From assembly GCA_024235635.1 (NCBI GenBank), contig JACKMA010000001.1:930001-994000 (forward strand): 64,000 nucleotides of DNA. Direction: 5' to 3'. Positions 49,048 through 58,105 of the stretch are shown here, piece by piece. A program made the position numbers and the translations under genes. How positions within the stretch are numbered: position 1 is the first letter of the stretch; every line of letters begins with the position of its first letter. Below the pieces are notes generated by a model that saw only the letters and a program-made list of their open reading frames with translations, made no database searches and was not told where the DNA came from. This DNA comes from Zoogloeaceae bacterium (GTDB lineage Bacteria; Pseudomonadota; Gammaproteobacteria; Burkholderiales; Rhodocyclaceae).

Positions 49048-50943
49048 TCAACCGGCGCGCGACTCCAGCGCTTCCCAGCGCACCAGCGCGTCATCGAGTT
49101 CCTGCTCGATCGCATCGGCGCGCGCCTTCAGGTTCCCAATCTCGTGTGCCGCCTGCTGGTACAGGGTCGGATCGGCGAGCCGCCGGTGAATCGCGGCCTG
49201 TTCATCCTCGAGCGCGGCGATGCGGTCCGGCAGCGCCTCGAGTTCGCGCTTCTCGCTGAACGACAGGCGCGCATCGCGCCTGGGTGCCTCGCGACGCGAC
49301 GACGGCGCCTCCGGTTTCGGCGCCGGCGGCGGCTCGTCTGCGGCAATTCGATCCCGAACCCGCTGCCAGTCGGCATAGCCGCCCGCGTACTCGCGCCAGC
49401 GACCGTCGCCCTCCGCCGCAATCACCTGGGTCACGACATTGTCGAGGAAGGCCCGATCGTGGCTGACCAGGAACAGCGTGCCATCGAACCCCTGCAGCAA
49501 GTCTTCGAGCAGGTCCAGGGTCTCGATGTCGAGGTCATTGGTCGGCTCGTCGAGCACCAGCACGTTGGCGGGCCGCGCGAACAGCCGGGCCAGCAACAGC
49601 CGATTGCGTTCGCCGCCAGACAGGGAGCGCACCGGCGAACGGGCACGCGACGGCGAGAACAGGAAGTCGCCCAGATAGCCGATGACGTGCTTGCGCTCGC
49701 CGGCGATCTCGACGAACTCGGAACCCGGGCTGATCACCGCGGTCAGCGGCAATTCGGGGTCGAGTTGCGTCCGCAACTGATCGAAATACGCGACGCTCTG
49801 CCGCGAGCCGCGGCGCACGCGACCCGCGTCAGGTTCGAGCTCACCGAGGATGAGCTTCAATAGCGTGGTCTTGCCGGCTCCGTTGGGCCCAATCAGTCCG
49901 ATGCGGTCGCCGCGCAGGATACGGGTGGAAAAATCCCGGACCACGACCTTGTCGCCGAAGGCGAGGCCAACACCTTCGAGTTCGGCCACCATGCGCCCGC
50001 TCTGCTCTCCCCGGTCGACATCGAGGCTGACGCGGCCCAATCGATCGCGCCTTGCCGCCCGCTCCACGCGCAGCGACTCGAGCCGGCGCACCCGTCCCTC
50101 GTTGCGCGTCCGCCGAGCCTCGATGCCCTTGCGGATCCAGATCTCCTCCTGAGCCAGCAGCTTGTCGAAGCGGGCATTGGCCTTCTCCTCGGCTTCGAGC
50201 TGCTCGGCCTTCTTGCGGCGGTAGTCCGAGAAATTGCCCGGGAAGCTGCGCAGATTGCCGCGGTCCAGTTCGACGATGCGGCTCGCGAACTGGTCGAGGA
50301 AAGCCCGGTCGTGGGTGATCACGACCACTGCGCCGGCAAAGTCGCGGATCAGCGACTCGAGCCACACGATACCGTCCAGATCGAGGTGGTTGGTGGGCTC
50401 GTCGAGCAACAGCAGCTCCGGCTCGGAAACCAGCGCTCGTGCCAGCGCGACGCGCTTGAGACCGCCCCCCGACAGGGCATCAGCCCGAGCCTGGGGATCG
50501 AGTCCGAGCCGGCTGAGTGCCTGCTCGACACGCTGGTTCAGGCGCCAGCCATCGACGGCGTCGAGTTCGTGCTGCAGCGACTCCATCCGAGCGATGGCGT
50601 CGGCCGAACCATGCTCGGAGACCTCGATCACCGCCCGGTGGAAGTCACCGATCAGGCGGGACAGCTCACCGAGGCCTTCGGCCACGCACGCAAAGACGTC
50701 GCGATCACGGTCGAAATCCGCTTCCTGCGGCACATAGGCGACCCGCAAGCCCGGCTGCACCCACAGCATCCCGTCGTCGAGTTGCCCGGCACCGGCGCAT
50801 ATTTTCAGCAGACTCGACTTTCCGCTGCCGTTGCGCCCGATCAGCGCGACCCGCTCACCCGCATCGAGCTGCAACGACGCCTGGTCGAGCAGGGCGACAT
50901 CACCAAAGGCCAGCGAGGCCTTGTCCAGAGTCAGCAGCGGCAT
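49048..50943 (-). CDS. uup: ABC-F ATPase, Uup type
   Basis: A 631-residue soluble ABC-F protein with two ATPase domains: Walker A GRNGSGKSS and GPNGAGKTT, signatures LSGGGLKRVAL and LSGGERNRLLL, Walker B LLLDEPTNHLDL and LVLDEPTNDLDI. The linker and the C-terminal coiled coil (SEKRELEALPDRIAALEDEQAAIHRR) identify Uup, which acts on ribosomes and affects transposon excision. The start ATG at 50943 fits the family; the upstream frame to 50997 is probably untranslated. Confidence 0.93.
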   Translation of the reverse strand: MPLLTLDKASLAFGDVALLDQASLQLDAGERVALIGRNGSGKSSLLKICAGAGQLDDGMLWVQPGLRVAYVPQEADFDRDRDVFACVAEGLGELSRLIGDFHRAVIEVSEHGSADAIARMESLQHELDAVDGWRLNQRVEQALSRLGLDPQARADALSGGGLKRVALARALVSEPELLLLDEPTNHLDLDGIVWLESLIRDFAGAVVVITHDRAFLDQFASRIVELDRGNLRSFPGNFSDYRRKKAEQLEAEEKANARFDKLLAQEEIWIRKGIEARRTRNEGRVRRLESLRVERAARRDRLGRVSLDVDRGEQSGRMVAELEGVGLAFGDKVVVRDFSTRILRGDRIGLIGPNGAGKTTLLKLILGELEPDAGRVRRGSRQSVAYFDQLRTQLDPELPLTAVISPGSEFVEIAGERKHVIGYLGDFLFSPSRARSPVRSLSGGERNRLLLARLFARPANVLVLDEPTNDLDIETLDLLEDLLQGFDGTLFLVSHDRAFLDNVVTQVIAAEGDGRWREYAGGYADWQRVRDRIAADEPPPAPKPEAPSSRREAPRRDARLSFSEKRELEALPDRIAALEDEQAAIHRRLADPTLYQQAAHEIGNLKARADAIEQELDDALVRWEALESRAG

Positions 50944-51032
50944 GGCATGGGAGCTTGAGGCAGGAGAGACGGCACCGATTCTAGCGTGCATCGGCAAGTC
51001 GGAGCCGGCGTGTTCCCGGCGTCGCCGGCAAG

Positions 51033-51061
51033 TTGGCCCCCTGTGGGCGAGCCGCTACAAT
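51033..51061 (+). promoter_or_regulatory. Promoter of tRNA-Arg(CCT)
   Basis: TTGGCC (51033-51038) and TACAAT (51056-51061) at 17-base spacing put the start of transcription at about 51068, two bases before the tRNA. Confidence 0.75.
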
Positions 51062-51069
51062 GGGCGCCC

Positions 51070-51144
51070 CTCTCCGTAGTTCAATGGATAGAACGAGCGC
51101 CTCCTAAGCGCTAGATGCAGGTTCGATTCCTGCCGGGGGGACCA
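51070..51144 (+). tRNA. tRNA-Arg(CCT)
   Basis: A full cloverleaf: acceptor CTCTCCG/CGGGGGG with two G-U pairs, D-stem GTTC/GAAC, anticodon stem AGCGC/GCGCT with loop CTCCTAA (anticodon CCT, reading AGG), T-stem GCAGG/CCTGC with loop TTCGATT, discriminator A and an encoded CCA at 51142-51144. It sits between divergent uup and a minus-strand gene and shows no sign of an inserted element. Confidence 0.93.
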
Positions 51145-51163
51145 GCGGCGACGGACTGCGAGC

Positions 51164-52009
51164 TCAGTAGGCGTGCCTGCGGGAAGCGATGCCGCGCAGC
51201 AGGCGGATCGCCACCAGCACGATCAACACGCCCAGCGTCAGCGGATGGCTGAACAAATTCCAGCCGATGGCCTGCAGGCGGGCGATTGCCGTTCCGGGTT
51301 CGAGGACCACCAGCTTGCCGCGCTCGCCGGCAACTGCCGACGCGTCCTCCTGCGTCCTGGCGCCATCCGTCGCCTTGTACTCGCCGAACAACTTGGCCAG
51401 CGACAGCGTGCCGCCGGCCAGGGCGATGCCACCTGAACCGACGCGGATCTGACCTTCACCAGCGATAACCGGCGCCAGCACCGATACCAGGGCGTGGGCC
51501 AGGCCTTCCCGCAGCTCGGTGAGATCCACCACCACGATGTCTTCGTCGTCCAGCACACGGGTCGAAGCATCGCCTTCGGCAAAGCCCGTGCCCTGGGGCG
51601 CTACCGTTGCGGCAACGCCGGCCGCACCGGCGACGGCATCACGGGCGAACATCTGTTGCAACGCCAGCGTCAGCGGATCCTCGCGCGCAGATCCGGCGGA
51701 CCGCTTCGCAACCTCGGATGTGCGAGGCTGCGGCGCCACGGCGTCGGGCGACGCCGCTCGAATGGCGCCGCTGGCCAGACCCCGGGTGCGCATCTCGGAC
51801 ACCAGCAATGCCTCGAAGGCCTGCTCCGACAGCAAGCTCGCGCCGAATTCGTGCGGAAGACCGGGCTCAGCCTCGGCCTCGAAGCGATCGCGGCTGCGTT
51901 CGGCCTCGCGGAACTCGGTGGGCACGTACGCCAGCGGCACTGCGTGCAGCGCGAAGCTGGCCGTGAGTGCGGCGGCCGCCAGAAGGGTTGGTACGAAGCG
52001 CAAAGCCAT
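51164..52009 (-). CDS. Exported protein with C-terminal membrane anchor, unknown
   Basis: A 281-residue protein with an N-terminal signal peptide (VPTLLAAAALTASFALHAVP) and, at the C-terminus, a short WNLFSHP motif, one hydrophobic helix (LTLGVLIVLVAIRLL) and a basic end (RGIASRRHAY). That tripartite end resembles sorting signals such as PEP-CTERM but lacks PEP. The middle is rich in Ala, Glu and Arg (about 30-140), followed by a Gly/Leu-rich segment. I recognise no family. It has a promoter of its own at 52056-52084. Confidence 0.65.
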   Translation of the reverse strand: MALRFVPTLLAAAALTASFALHAVPLAYVPTEFREAERSRDRFEAEAEPGLPHEFGASLLSEQAFEALLVSEMRTRGLASGAIRAASPDAVAPQPRTSEVAKRSAGSAREDPLTLALQQMFARDAVAGAAGVAATVAPQGTGFAEGDASTRVLDDEDIVVVDLTELREGLAHALVSVLAPVIAGEGQIRVGSGGIALAGGTLSLAKLFGEYKATDGARTQEDASAVAGERGKLVVLEPGTAIARLQAIGWNLFSHPLTLGVLIVLVAIRLLRGIASRRHAY

Positions 52010-52055
52010 GGCCCTGGATCGGTAGCAATCGCCAAGCCACTAACACAACATTATG

Positions 52056-52084
52056 AATTTACGACTGTTTTCCCGGTATCGCAA
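52056..52084 (-). promoter_or_regulatory. Promoter of the anchored-protein gene
   Basis: Minus-strand TTGCGA (52079-52084) and TAAATT (52056-52061) with 17-base spacing, about 45 bases before the start codon, in the AT-rich gap after pstB. Confidence 0.6.
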
Positions 52085-52127
52085 CGACCAGAAAGCCTCC
52101 ATGTAAAACTTTTCGACAAACGGCGCA

Positions 52128-53042
52128 TCAGCCGAAGCGGCCGGTAATGTAGTCCTCGGTCAGTTGGTGCTGCGGCTTGACGAAGATCCGGTCGGTGTCG
52201 CCGACTTCGATCAGATCGCCGAGGTGAAAGTAGGCGGTACGCTGCGACACCCGGGCGGCCTGCTGCATCGAGTGGGTGACGATGCAGATCGAGAAGTTCC
52301 GGCGCAGTTCGTCGATCAGTTGCTCGATCTTCGCCGTCGAGATCGGGTCGAGCGCGGAACAGGGCTCGTCCATCAGGATCACTTCGGGCTGGATCGCGAT
52401 CGCGCGGGCGATGCATAGGCGCTGCTGCTGGCCTCCCGACAGACCGGTGCCGGGGTGGGCCAAGCGATCCTTGACCTCGTCCCAAAGGTTAGCCTTCTGC
52501 AGACTCGACACGACGATCTCCTCGAGTTCGGCATGGGATTGCGCGAGGCCGTGGATGCGCGGGCCGAATGCGACGTTCTCGAAGATCGACTTTGGAAACG
52601 GATTGGGCTTCTGGAACACCATGCCGACTCGGGCGCGCAAGGGCACGACGTCGACGTCCGACGCCATGATGTCCTTGCCATCGAGCAGGATCTCTCCGCT
52701 GACGCGACAACCGACGACGGTGTCGTTCATGCGATTGAGGCAGCGCAGGAAGGTGCTCTTGCCGCAACCGGACGGGCCGATCATCGCCAGCACTTCGTTC
52801 TTGCCGACGTCGAGACTGACGTCGCGGATGGCGTGCTTGTCGCCGTAATGCACATTCACCCGGGTGCAGCGCATGCGTGGCACCTCGGACCGCAGCTCGC
52901 CGACGGTGCCCCGGTGCTCGCGGTCATAGGTCGCCGCGTCGGCCTCGGTCGGCCGTCGCCGCGCCGGTGTCTGTTCCGGATTTTCTGCCATGAACCGGCT
53001 CGCCTGCGCTTCCATGTCGAACTCCGATGCTCTTTCGTTCAT
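52128..53042 (-). CDS. pstB: Phosphate ABC transporter ATP-binding protein
   Basis: A 304-residue ATPase of the Pst phosphate importer: Walker A GPSGCGKST, the family-specific LRCLNRMND, signature LSGGQQQRLCIARAIA and Walker B VILMDEPCSALDP. The N-terminal extension of about 60 residues is longer than in E. coli; internal Met codons at 10 and 18 could also be starts. Eleven bases separate it from pstA. It ends the pstS-pstC-pstA-pstB operon; phoU does not follow. Confidence 0.95.
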   Translation of the reverse strand: MNERASEFDMEAQASRFMAENPEQTPARRRPTEADAATYDREHRGTVGELRSEVPRMRCTRVNVHYGDKHAIRDVSLDVGKNEVLAMIGPSGCGKSTFLRCLNRMNDTVVGCRVSGEILLDGKDIMASDVDVVPLRARVGMVFQKPNPFPKSIFENVAFGPRIHGLAQSHAELEEIVVSSLQKANLWDEVKDRLAHPGTGLSGGQQQRLCIARAIAIQPEVILMDEPCSALDPISTAKIEQLIDELRRNFSICIVTHSMQQAARVSQRTAYFHLGDLIEVGDTDRIFVKPQHQLTEDYITGRFG

Positions 53043-53052
53043 TTCCCGTGTC

Positions 53053-54351
53053 TCACCAGCGACGTTCGAAGCGCCTGCGCAACAGCACGGCCAGCGCGTT
53101 CATGGCCGCCAGGAAAAGCAGCAGCACGATGATCGCAGCCGAGGTCTTTTCGACGTAGGCCCGTTCGGGGCTGTCTGCCCACAGGTAGATCTGTACCGGC
53201 AGCGCGGTGGACGGGTCAAAGACGCCGGTAGGCACGTCGGCGATGAAGGCCACCATGCCGATCATCAACAGCGGCGCGGTCTCACCGAGGGCCTGGGCCA
53301 TGCCGATGATGGTGCCGGTCAGCATGCCCGGCAACGCCAGCGGCAGGACGTGGTACATCACCGCCTGCATCGGCGAGGCGCCGACACCGAGCGCCCCTTC
53401 GCGGATCGAAGGCGGCACCGACTTCAGCGCGGCCCGGCTGGCGATGATGATCGTCGGCAGCGTCATCAGCGTCAGCACGAGGCCGCCGACTATCGGTGCC
53501 GAGCGCGGCAGCGTGAAGAAGTTGATGAATACCGCCAGACCCAGCAGGCCGAAGACGATCGACGGCACTGCTGCCAGATTGTTGATGTTCACTTCGATCA
53601 GATCGGTCCAGCGGTTCTTCGGCGCGAATTCCTCGAGATAGACCGCGGCCGCCACCGCCAGCGGGAAGGACAGGCCGAGGGTCACGAACAGTGTATAGAT
53701 CGAACCCATCAGCGCGCCGCGGATGCCGGCCAGTTCCGGATCGCGCGAATCGCCGTTGCCGAAGAAGTCGAGGTTGAAGGCCGAATGCAACCGGTCGTCG
53801 GCTTCGAGTGCATCGATCCAGGCCAGCTGATTGTCCTTGATCCGCCGGTCCGCCTCGGGCGCATCGCGATCGATGTGCCCCTTCATCAGCATGTCGACGT
53901 CATCGTCGGCCGCCACCGACAACGATAGTTTGCCGCCGATCAGCGACGGGTCGGCGAGCACGCGGTCGCGCAGATCGAAATTGGCGCCATTGCTGACCAG
54001 GCCATATAGCGCGAATCGATTGCGGCGCCCGCTGACGTCCGGGAACATCTCGCGCAACGATTGCTTGATCAGGGCGCCATAGTCTGCCGCTCGCAATACG
54101 GCCGGATCACGCGTGCCGGCCGGATCGACGATGGCCTCGTCGATCGCCACGTCGAGCGTGATGCGGGTCTGCCAGAAGGCACTGTAGCCGTTGCCGACGA
54201 TGCTGACGAACAGGATCACCAGGAAGCCGAGGCCCAGGCCGACGGCGCACTTGCCGAAGAAGCGGAAGCGTCGCTCGGCGGCGCGCCGGCGCTTCATGCC
54301 GGCTTCGACGCGGGCGAAGCTGTCGCGCTCGGTCTGGGCTGGCTCACTCAT
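53053..54351 (-). CDS. pstA: Phosphate ABC transporter permease PstA, extended form
   Basis: A 432-residue permease with an N-terminal helix (AVGLGLGFLVILFVSIVG), a periplasmic insert of about 190 residues (the DUF3333-type extension) and five further helices with the PstA motif (EEFAPKNRWTDLIEVNINNLAAVPSIVFGLLG). E. coli PstA is about 296 residues; this long form is common in other proteobacteria. It overlaps pstC by eight bases. Confidence 0.93.
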   Translation of the reverse strand: MSEPAQTERDSFARVEAGMKRRRAAERRFRFFGKCAVGLGLGFLVILFVSIVGNGYSAFWQTRITLDVAIDEAIVDPAGTRDPAVLRAADYGALIKQSLREMFPDVSGRRNRFALYGLVSNGANFDLRDRVLADPSLIGGKLSLSVAADDDVDMLMKGHIDRDAPEADRRIKDNQLAWIDALEADDRLHSAFNLDFFGNGDSRDPELAGIRGALMGSIYTLFVTLGLSFPLAVAAAVYLEEFAPKNRWTDLIEVNINNLAAVPSIVFGLLGLAVFINFFTLPRSAPIVGGLVLTLMTLPTIIIASRAALKSVPPSIREGALGVGASPMQAVMYHVLPLALPGMLTGTIIGMAQALGETAPLLMIGMVAFIADVPTGVFDPSTALPVQIYLWADSPERAYVEKTSAAIIVLLLFLAAMNALAVLLRRRFERRW

Positions 54352-55729
54352 ATTGTTCCCGGTACTTGCGCACGATGTAGAGGGCCAGCACGTTGAGCGC
54401 CAGCGTGACGAAGAACAGCACCAGACCGAGAGCGAACGCTGCCAGCGTCTTTGGACTGTCGAACTCCTGGTCGCCGACCAGCAGCGTGACGATCTGAACG
54501 GTCACGGTCGTCACCGCCTCGAACGGATTGGCGGTGAGCTTGGCGGCCAGGCCGGCCGCCATGACGACGATCATGGTCTCGCCGATCGCGCGCGATACCG
54601 CCAGCAGCACGGCACCGACAATGCCCGGCAGTGCCGCCGGGAAGATCACACGACGGATCGTCTCGGACTGGGTCGCACCCATACCGTAGGCGCCGTCGCG
54701 CAGCGATTGGGGCACTGCGTTGATGACGTCGTCGGACAGCGAAGAGACGAAGGGGATGATCATTACGCCCATCACCAGCCCTGCCGCCAGCGCGCTCTCC
54801 GATGCAATGTCGAGACCGAAGAGTCCGCCCGAATTGCGGATAAAGGGCGCCACCGTCAGCGCCGCGAAGAAGCCGTAGACCACGGTCGGAATGCCCGCCA
54901 GCACCTCGAGCAGCGGCTTGGCGGTGGCGCGAACGCGGCTGCTGGCATACTCGGCGAGATAGATCGCCGACATCAGGCCGATCGGCACGGCCACCGACAT
55001 CGCGATCAGCGTGATCAGCATCGTGCCGGCGAACAGCGGCACCGCACCGAAGGCACCGGACGAACCGGCCTGATCCGCGCGGATCGCGATCTGAGGGCTC
55101 CAGTCGAGACCGAACAGGAATTCGGTGACAGGCACCGCCTGAAAGAATCGGATCGACTCGAACAACACCGACAACACGATGCCGACCGTGGTCAGGATCG
55201 CGATCGTCGAACACGCGATCAGGATGCCCATGACGATGCGCTCGACCGCATTGCGCGATCGCTGCTCGGGACGGATACGACCATAAGCGAGCCAGCCGCC
55301 GATCGTCGCCAGCCCCAGCGTGACCGCGAACAGCGCGACCGTGCTGACGCCGCGCAGCTCGCGATAGCGATCGGCCGCAGCGATGATCGCGGCATCCGGC
55401 TCGCTCGACACGATGTTGCCGACCACCAGGTTGCGGATGTCGTTGAGCACCAAGTTCAGGCGGCTGGGCGCCAGCGACGCGATCTCGGGCGGCAGCGAGC
55501 CGACCACCAGCCGCGTGATCACGGTGTCTTCGAAGCCGAGCCACAGGCCCAGCACCAACAGCGCCGGAATCACCGCCCAAAGCGCGGCGTACAGTCCGTA
55601 GTACGCCGGCAGCGAATGCAGCGTTCGAATGCGCCCGGCGGAGACGGCGAAAGCGCGCTTGCGACCGAAATGGTAGGCAAGCGAACTCAGCGTCAGCAGC
55701 AGGACGATGAGCAGAGGCGTCTGGGTCAC
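54344..55729 (-). CDS. pstC: Phosphate ABC transporter permease PstC, extended form
   Basis: A 461-residue permease. Two N-terminal helices and an extra soluble region precede the core permease domain (GSSGAFGAVPLFAGTMLITLIAMSVAVPIGLMSAIYLAEYA; EVLAGIPTVVYGFFAALTVAP). It starts at GTG 55729, separated from pstS by a strong hairpin. The start has no alternative in frame that keeps the first helix. Confidence 0.92.
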   Translation of the reverse strand: MTQTPLLIVLLLTLSSLAYHFGRKRAFAVSAGRIRTLHSLPAYYGLYAALWAVIPALLVLGLWLGFEDTVITRLVVGSLPPEIASLAPSRLNLVLNDIRNLVVGNIVSSEPDAAIIAAADRYRELRGVSTVALFAVTLGLATIGGWLAYGRIRPEQRSRNAVERIVMGILIACSTIAILTTVGIVLSVLFESIRFFQAVPVTEFLFGLDWSPQIAIRADQAGSSGAFGAVPLFAGTMLITLIAMSVAVPIGLMSAIYLAEYASSRVRATAKPLLEVLAGIPTVVYGFFAALTVAPFIRNSGGLFGLDIASESALAAGLVMGVMIIPFVSSLSDDVINAVPQSLRDGAYGMGATQSETIRRVIFPAALPGIVGAVLLAVSRAIGETMIVVMAAGLAAKLTANPFEAVTTVTVQIVTLLVGDQEFDSPKTLAAFALGLVLFFVTLALNVLALYIVRKYREQYE

Positions 55730-55755
55730 GGAATCGATTCCACGCGTACGGGACG

Positions 55756-55796
55756 ACGCTGCGGGGGGTGGCGCGGACCGCCACCCCCCGCAGCGT
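55756..55796 (-). terminator. Very stable hairpin between pstS and pstC
   Basis: Two 18-base arms (55756-55773 and 55779-55796) pair perfectly around a CGGAC loop; the stem is GC-rich, with a run of six G opposite six C. There is no T-run. It sits 14 bases after pstS, and probably stabilises the pstS message and limits expression of pstCAB (polarity attenuation). Confidence 0.85.
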
Positions 55797-55810
55797 TCGG
55801 CCGCGGACGA

Positions 55811-56851
55811 TCACTTCATCGCGGTCAGGGTCTTGGCGTTGCCGACCACCTTGGCGTATTCGTCCTTCGGCAGCGGAATCAGGCCGCGTTCGGAGAGATA
55901 GCCCTCCTCGCCCATCGCCTTGGCGCTGGTGAACTCCGCGAGATACTCCTTGATGCCCGGGATGACGCCGACGTGGGCCTTCTTGACGTAGAAGAACAGC
56001 GGGCGCGAAACCGGGTAGGAACCGTCGGCGATGGTCTCGAACTCGGGCGTCACGCCTTCGATCTTCGAGCCCTTGATCTTGTCGCGGTTCTGGTCCAGGA
56101 AGCTGAAGCCGAAGATGCCGAAGGCGTCGGGGTTGGCCTCGAGCTTCTGCACGATCAGGTTGTCGTTCTCGCCGGCCTCGACATAGCCACCGTCTTCACG
56201 CACGGTGTGGCAGGCGGCCTTGAACGCGCCCTTGTCCGACTTCTTCATCGCCTTGATGAACGGGAACTCGCTGCAGCCCTCTTCCATCACCAGTTCGACG
56301 AACGCATCGCGGGTACCGGAGGTCGGCGGCGGACCGAGCACCTCGATCTTGATTGCCGGCAGCGAGGCATCGATGTCCTTCCAGGTGTTGTAGGGGTTGT
56401 CGACCAGCGCGTCACCTCCCTTCGGATCCGGGACCTGCTTGGCCAGCGCCATGTACAGTTGCTTGCGGGTCAGGTCGACGTCGGGGGCGGACTTGGCGTG
56501 GCCCACCGAGATGCCGTCGTAGCCGATCTTGACCTCGATCACATCCTTGACGCCGTTGGCCGCGCACTGTTCGAGTTCGGATACCTTGATTGCGCGCGAC
56601 GCGTTGGTGATGTCCGGGTGCTCGACACCGACGCCGGCGCAGAACAGCTTGATGCCACCGCCGGAACCGGTCGACTCGATCTTCGGCGTCTTGAACTGAG
56701 TGCTCTTGCCGAACTGTTCGGCGACGACGGTGGCGAAAGGATAGACCGTCGACGAGCCGACGATGCTGATGTAGTCGCGGGCAGACTGGGCGTAGGCACT
56801 GCCGATGGCCGCAGCGGACAGTACCGCGATGGCGAATTTCGCCTTGTTCAT
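55811..56851 (-). CDS. pstS: Periplasmic phosphate-binding protein
   Basis: A 346-residue binding protein with a signal peptide (AKFAIAVLSAAAIGSAYAQ) and PstS features: SIVGSSTVYPFATVVAEQFG, IESTGSGGGIKLFCAG with phosphate-coordinating Ser/Thr/Gly, and GPPPTSGTRDAFVELVMEEGC. It delivers phosphate to PstCAB. The ATG at 56851 has an AGGAGGTC at good spacing. A weak Pho-box-like repeat lies upstream. Confidence 0.95.
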   Translation of the reverse strand: MNKAKFAIAVLSAAAIGSAYAQSARDYISIVGSSTVYPFATVVAEQFGKSTQFKTPKIESTGSGGGIKLFCAGVGVEHPDITNASRAIKVSELEQCAANGVKDVIEVKIGYDGISVGHAKSAPDVDLTRKQLYMALAKQVPDPKGGDALVDNPYNTWKDIDASLPAIKIEVLGPPPTSGTRDAFVELVMEEGCSEFPFIKAMKKSDKGAFKAACHTVREDGGYVEAGENDNLIVQKLEANPDAFGIFGFSFLDQNRDKIKGSKIEGVTPEFETIADGSYPVSRPLFFYVKKAHVGVIPGIKEYLAEFTSAKAMGEEGYLSERGLIPLPKDEYAKVVGNAKTLTAMK

Positions 56852-56971
56852 CAATGACCTCCTGTAGAGATTACGTGCCGGTGCCGATGTGCTCGGCAGA
56901 GCCGGCGCTTTATCCGGCGGTATCCGGCCGCGCTGCGAGGCGGGCCGTCACCGACGTCAGGAGTGCATTGT

Positions 56972-56989
56972 TGGGCAGGAAGATTGCAG
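56972..56989 (-). promoter_or_regulatory. Weak Pho-box candidate before pstS
   Basis: On the minus strand two CTG-starting heptamers (CTGCAAT and CTGCCCA) are spaced by four bases, giving the 11-base periodicity of PhoB sites. They match CTGTCAT at five and four of seven positions. Confidence 0.35.
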
Positions 56990-56999
56990 AAATATGAAT

Positions 57000-57015
57000 G
57001 TCCGCGAGGGCGGAC
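57000..57015 (-). terminator. Hairpin after the YeaQ-type gene
   Basis: A six-base stem (GTCCGC/GCGGAC) with a four-base loop lies seven bases after the stop and leads into an AU-rich segment on the minus strand. Confidence 0.45.
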
Positions 57016-57021
57016 CCGGCA

Positions 57022-57267
57022 TCACTTCTGCTTCATCTTCGTATAGACCGCCAGCAGGATGATTGCGCCGACCACCGCGCCGATGAATCCGGCGCCCTGT
57101 CCGGCCTGATAGATGCCGAGAAACTGTCCGCCGAAGCTGGCGACCATCGAACCGGCGATGCCGAGCAGGGCCGTCATGATCAGCCCGATGTCGTCCTTGC
57201 CGGGATGGAGAAATCGTGCAACGACACCGACCACCAGGCCGATGAGGATGGTGTAAATCAGGGACAT
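57022..57267 (-). CDS. GlsB/YeaQ/YmgE-family small membrane protein
   Basis: An 81-residue membrane protein of the transglycosylase-associated (YeaQ) family: three glycine-rich helices with HPGKDDIGLIMTALLGIAGSMVASFGG and a lysine-rich end. Such proteins are stress-induced and of unknown mechanism. It stands alone between the operon ending in the exonuclease and pstS. Confidence 0.9.
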   Translation of the reverse strand: MSLIYTILIGLVVGVVARFLHPGKDDIGLIMTALLGIAGSMVASFGGQFLGIYQAGQGAGFIGAVVGAIILLAVYTKMKQK

Positions 57268-57319
57268 CAGTGACCTCCGGGTCCGCTACGTTTCGATCGT
57301 CGCCCGAAGCGCTGCCCGC

Positions 57320-58105
57320 TCAGGTCCACGCTTCGAGGAAGCGCCGCCAGTGTTCACCGTCGCTGGCGGAAAGCGTGTCACGCAAATTGCCGACGGCGGC
57401 CTGGTAGCTCGCCTCGTCAAGATGCCCGCGCATTCGCTCGAAGCGCAAGAAAACGAGGTAAGTGTTTGCAACATCGGTCTCGCAATAGTCCCGGATTTCG
57501 GCGACGCGCCCGTCCCGGTAGGCCTGCCATACCGCTGAACCGTCCATGCCCAGCTTGCCGGGAAAGCCGACCAGCTTGGCCAGTTCGTCGAGCGGCGCGT
57601 TGGCCCGGGGTTGGTACATCGCCAGCAGATCCATCAGGTCCAGATGGCGCGCGTGATAGCGACCGATGTAGCTATTCCACTTGAAATCCCGCGAATCCAT
57701 GTAGTCGCCGTCGCCCTGGTCCCAGTAGCGTGCCGCGACGATGCCGTGGATCAGCCCACGGTAGTGCAGCACCGGCAGATCGAAGCCTCCGCCGTTCCAC
57801 GACACCAGTTGCGGCGAGAATTTCTCGATGCCGTCGAAGAAGCGCTGGATCAGCGTGGCCTCGTCGCAATCGGGTTCCGACAGCGAGAACACCCGGTGCG
57901 TGCGTCCATCCCAGAGCAGGCACGAGATCGTCACGATGCGCTGCAGGTGATGGGGCAGAAAATCGCTGCCGCGCGTTTCGCGCATGCGCTCGAACGCGTG
58001 TTCCGCGACCTGGCCGTCGTCGAGTTCGTCAGGCAATCCATGCAGCACGCGGATGCCGCGCACGTCGGGAATGGTCTCGATATCGAAGACCAGCGTGGCG
58101 CTCAC
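57320..58105 (-). CDS. Predicted 3'-5' exonuclease, PolB-like DnaQ fold
   Basis: A 261-residue nuclease with the three DnaQ-type exo motifs: LVFDIETIPD (I), SWNGGGFDLPVL (II) and YCETDVANTYLVF (III, YxxxD type). It lacks a polymerase domain and belongs to the stand-alone PolB-like exonuclease group. The GTG at 58105 overlaps the ydbL stop by four bases and places motif I at residue 6. It is the last gene of the ugd-rfaE1-cysM-ydbHL unit. The substrate is unknown. Confidence 0.88.
   Translation of the reverse strand: MSATLVFDIETIPDVRGIRVLHGLPDELDDGQVAEHAFERMRETRGSDFLPHHLQRIVTISCLLWDGRTHRVFSLSEPDCDEATLIQRFFDGIEKFSPQLVSWNGGGFDLPVLHYRGLIHGIVAARYWDQGDGDYMDSRDFKWNSYIGRYHARHLDLMDLLAMYQPRANAPLDELAKLVGFPGKLGMDGSAVWQAYRDGRVAEIRDYCETDVANTYLVFLRFERMRGHLDEASYQAAVGNLRDTLSASDGEHWRRFLEAWT

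Noticed and set aside
51070..51144. tRNA-Arg as an attachment site for an integrated element
   Set aside because: No integrase, direct repeat of the tRNA 3' end or shift in gene content is visible on either side.
56880..57000. A full PhoB box in front of pstS
   Set aside because: Only a partial pair of heptamers was found (kept as a low-confidence feature); no consensus CTGTCAT repeat is present.
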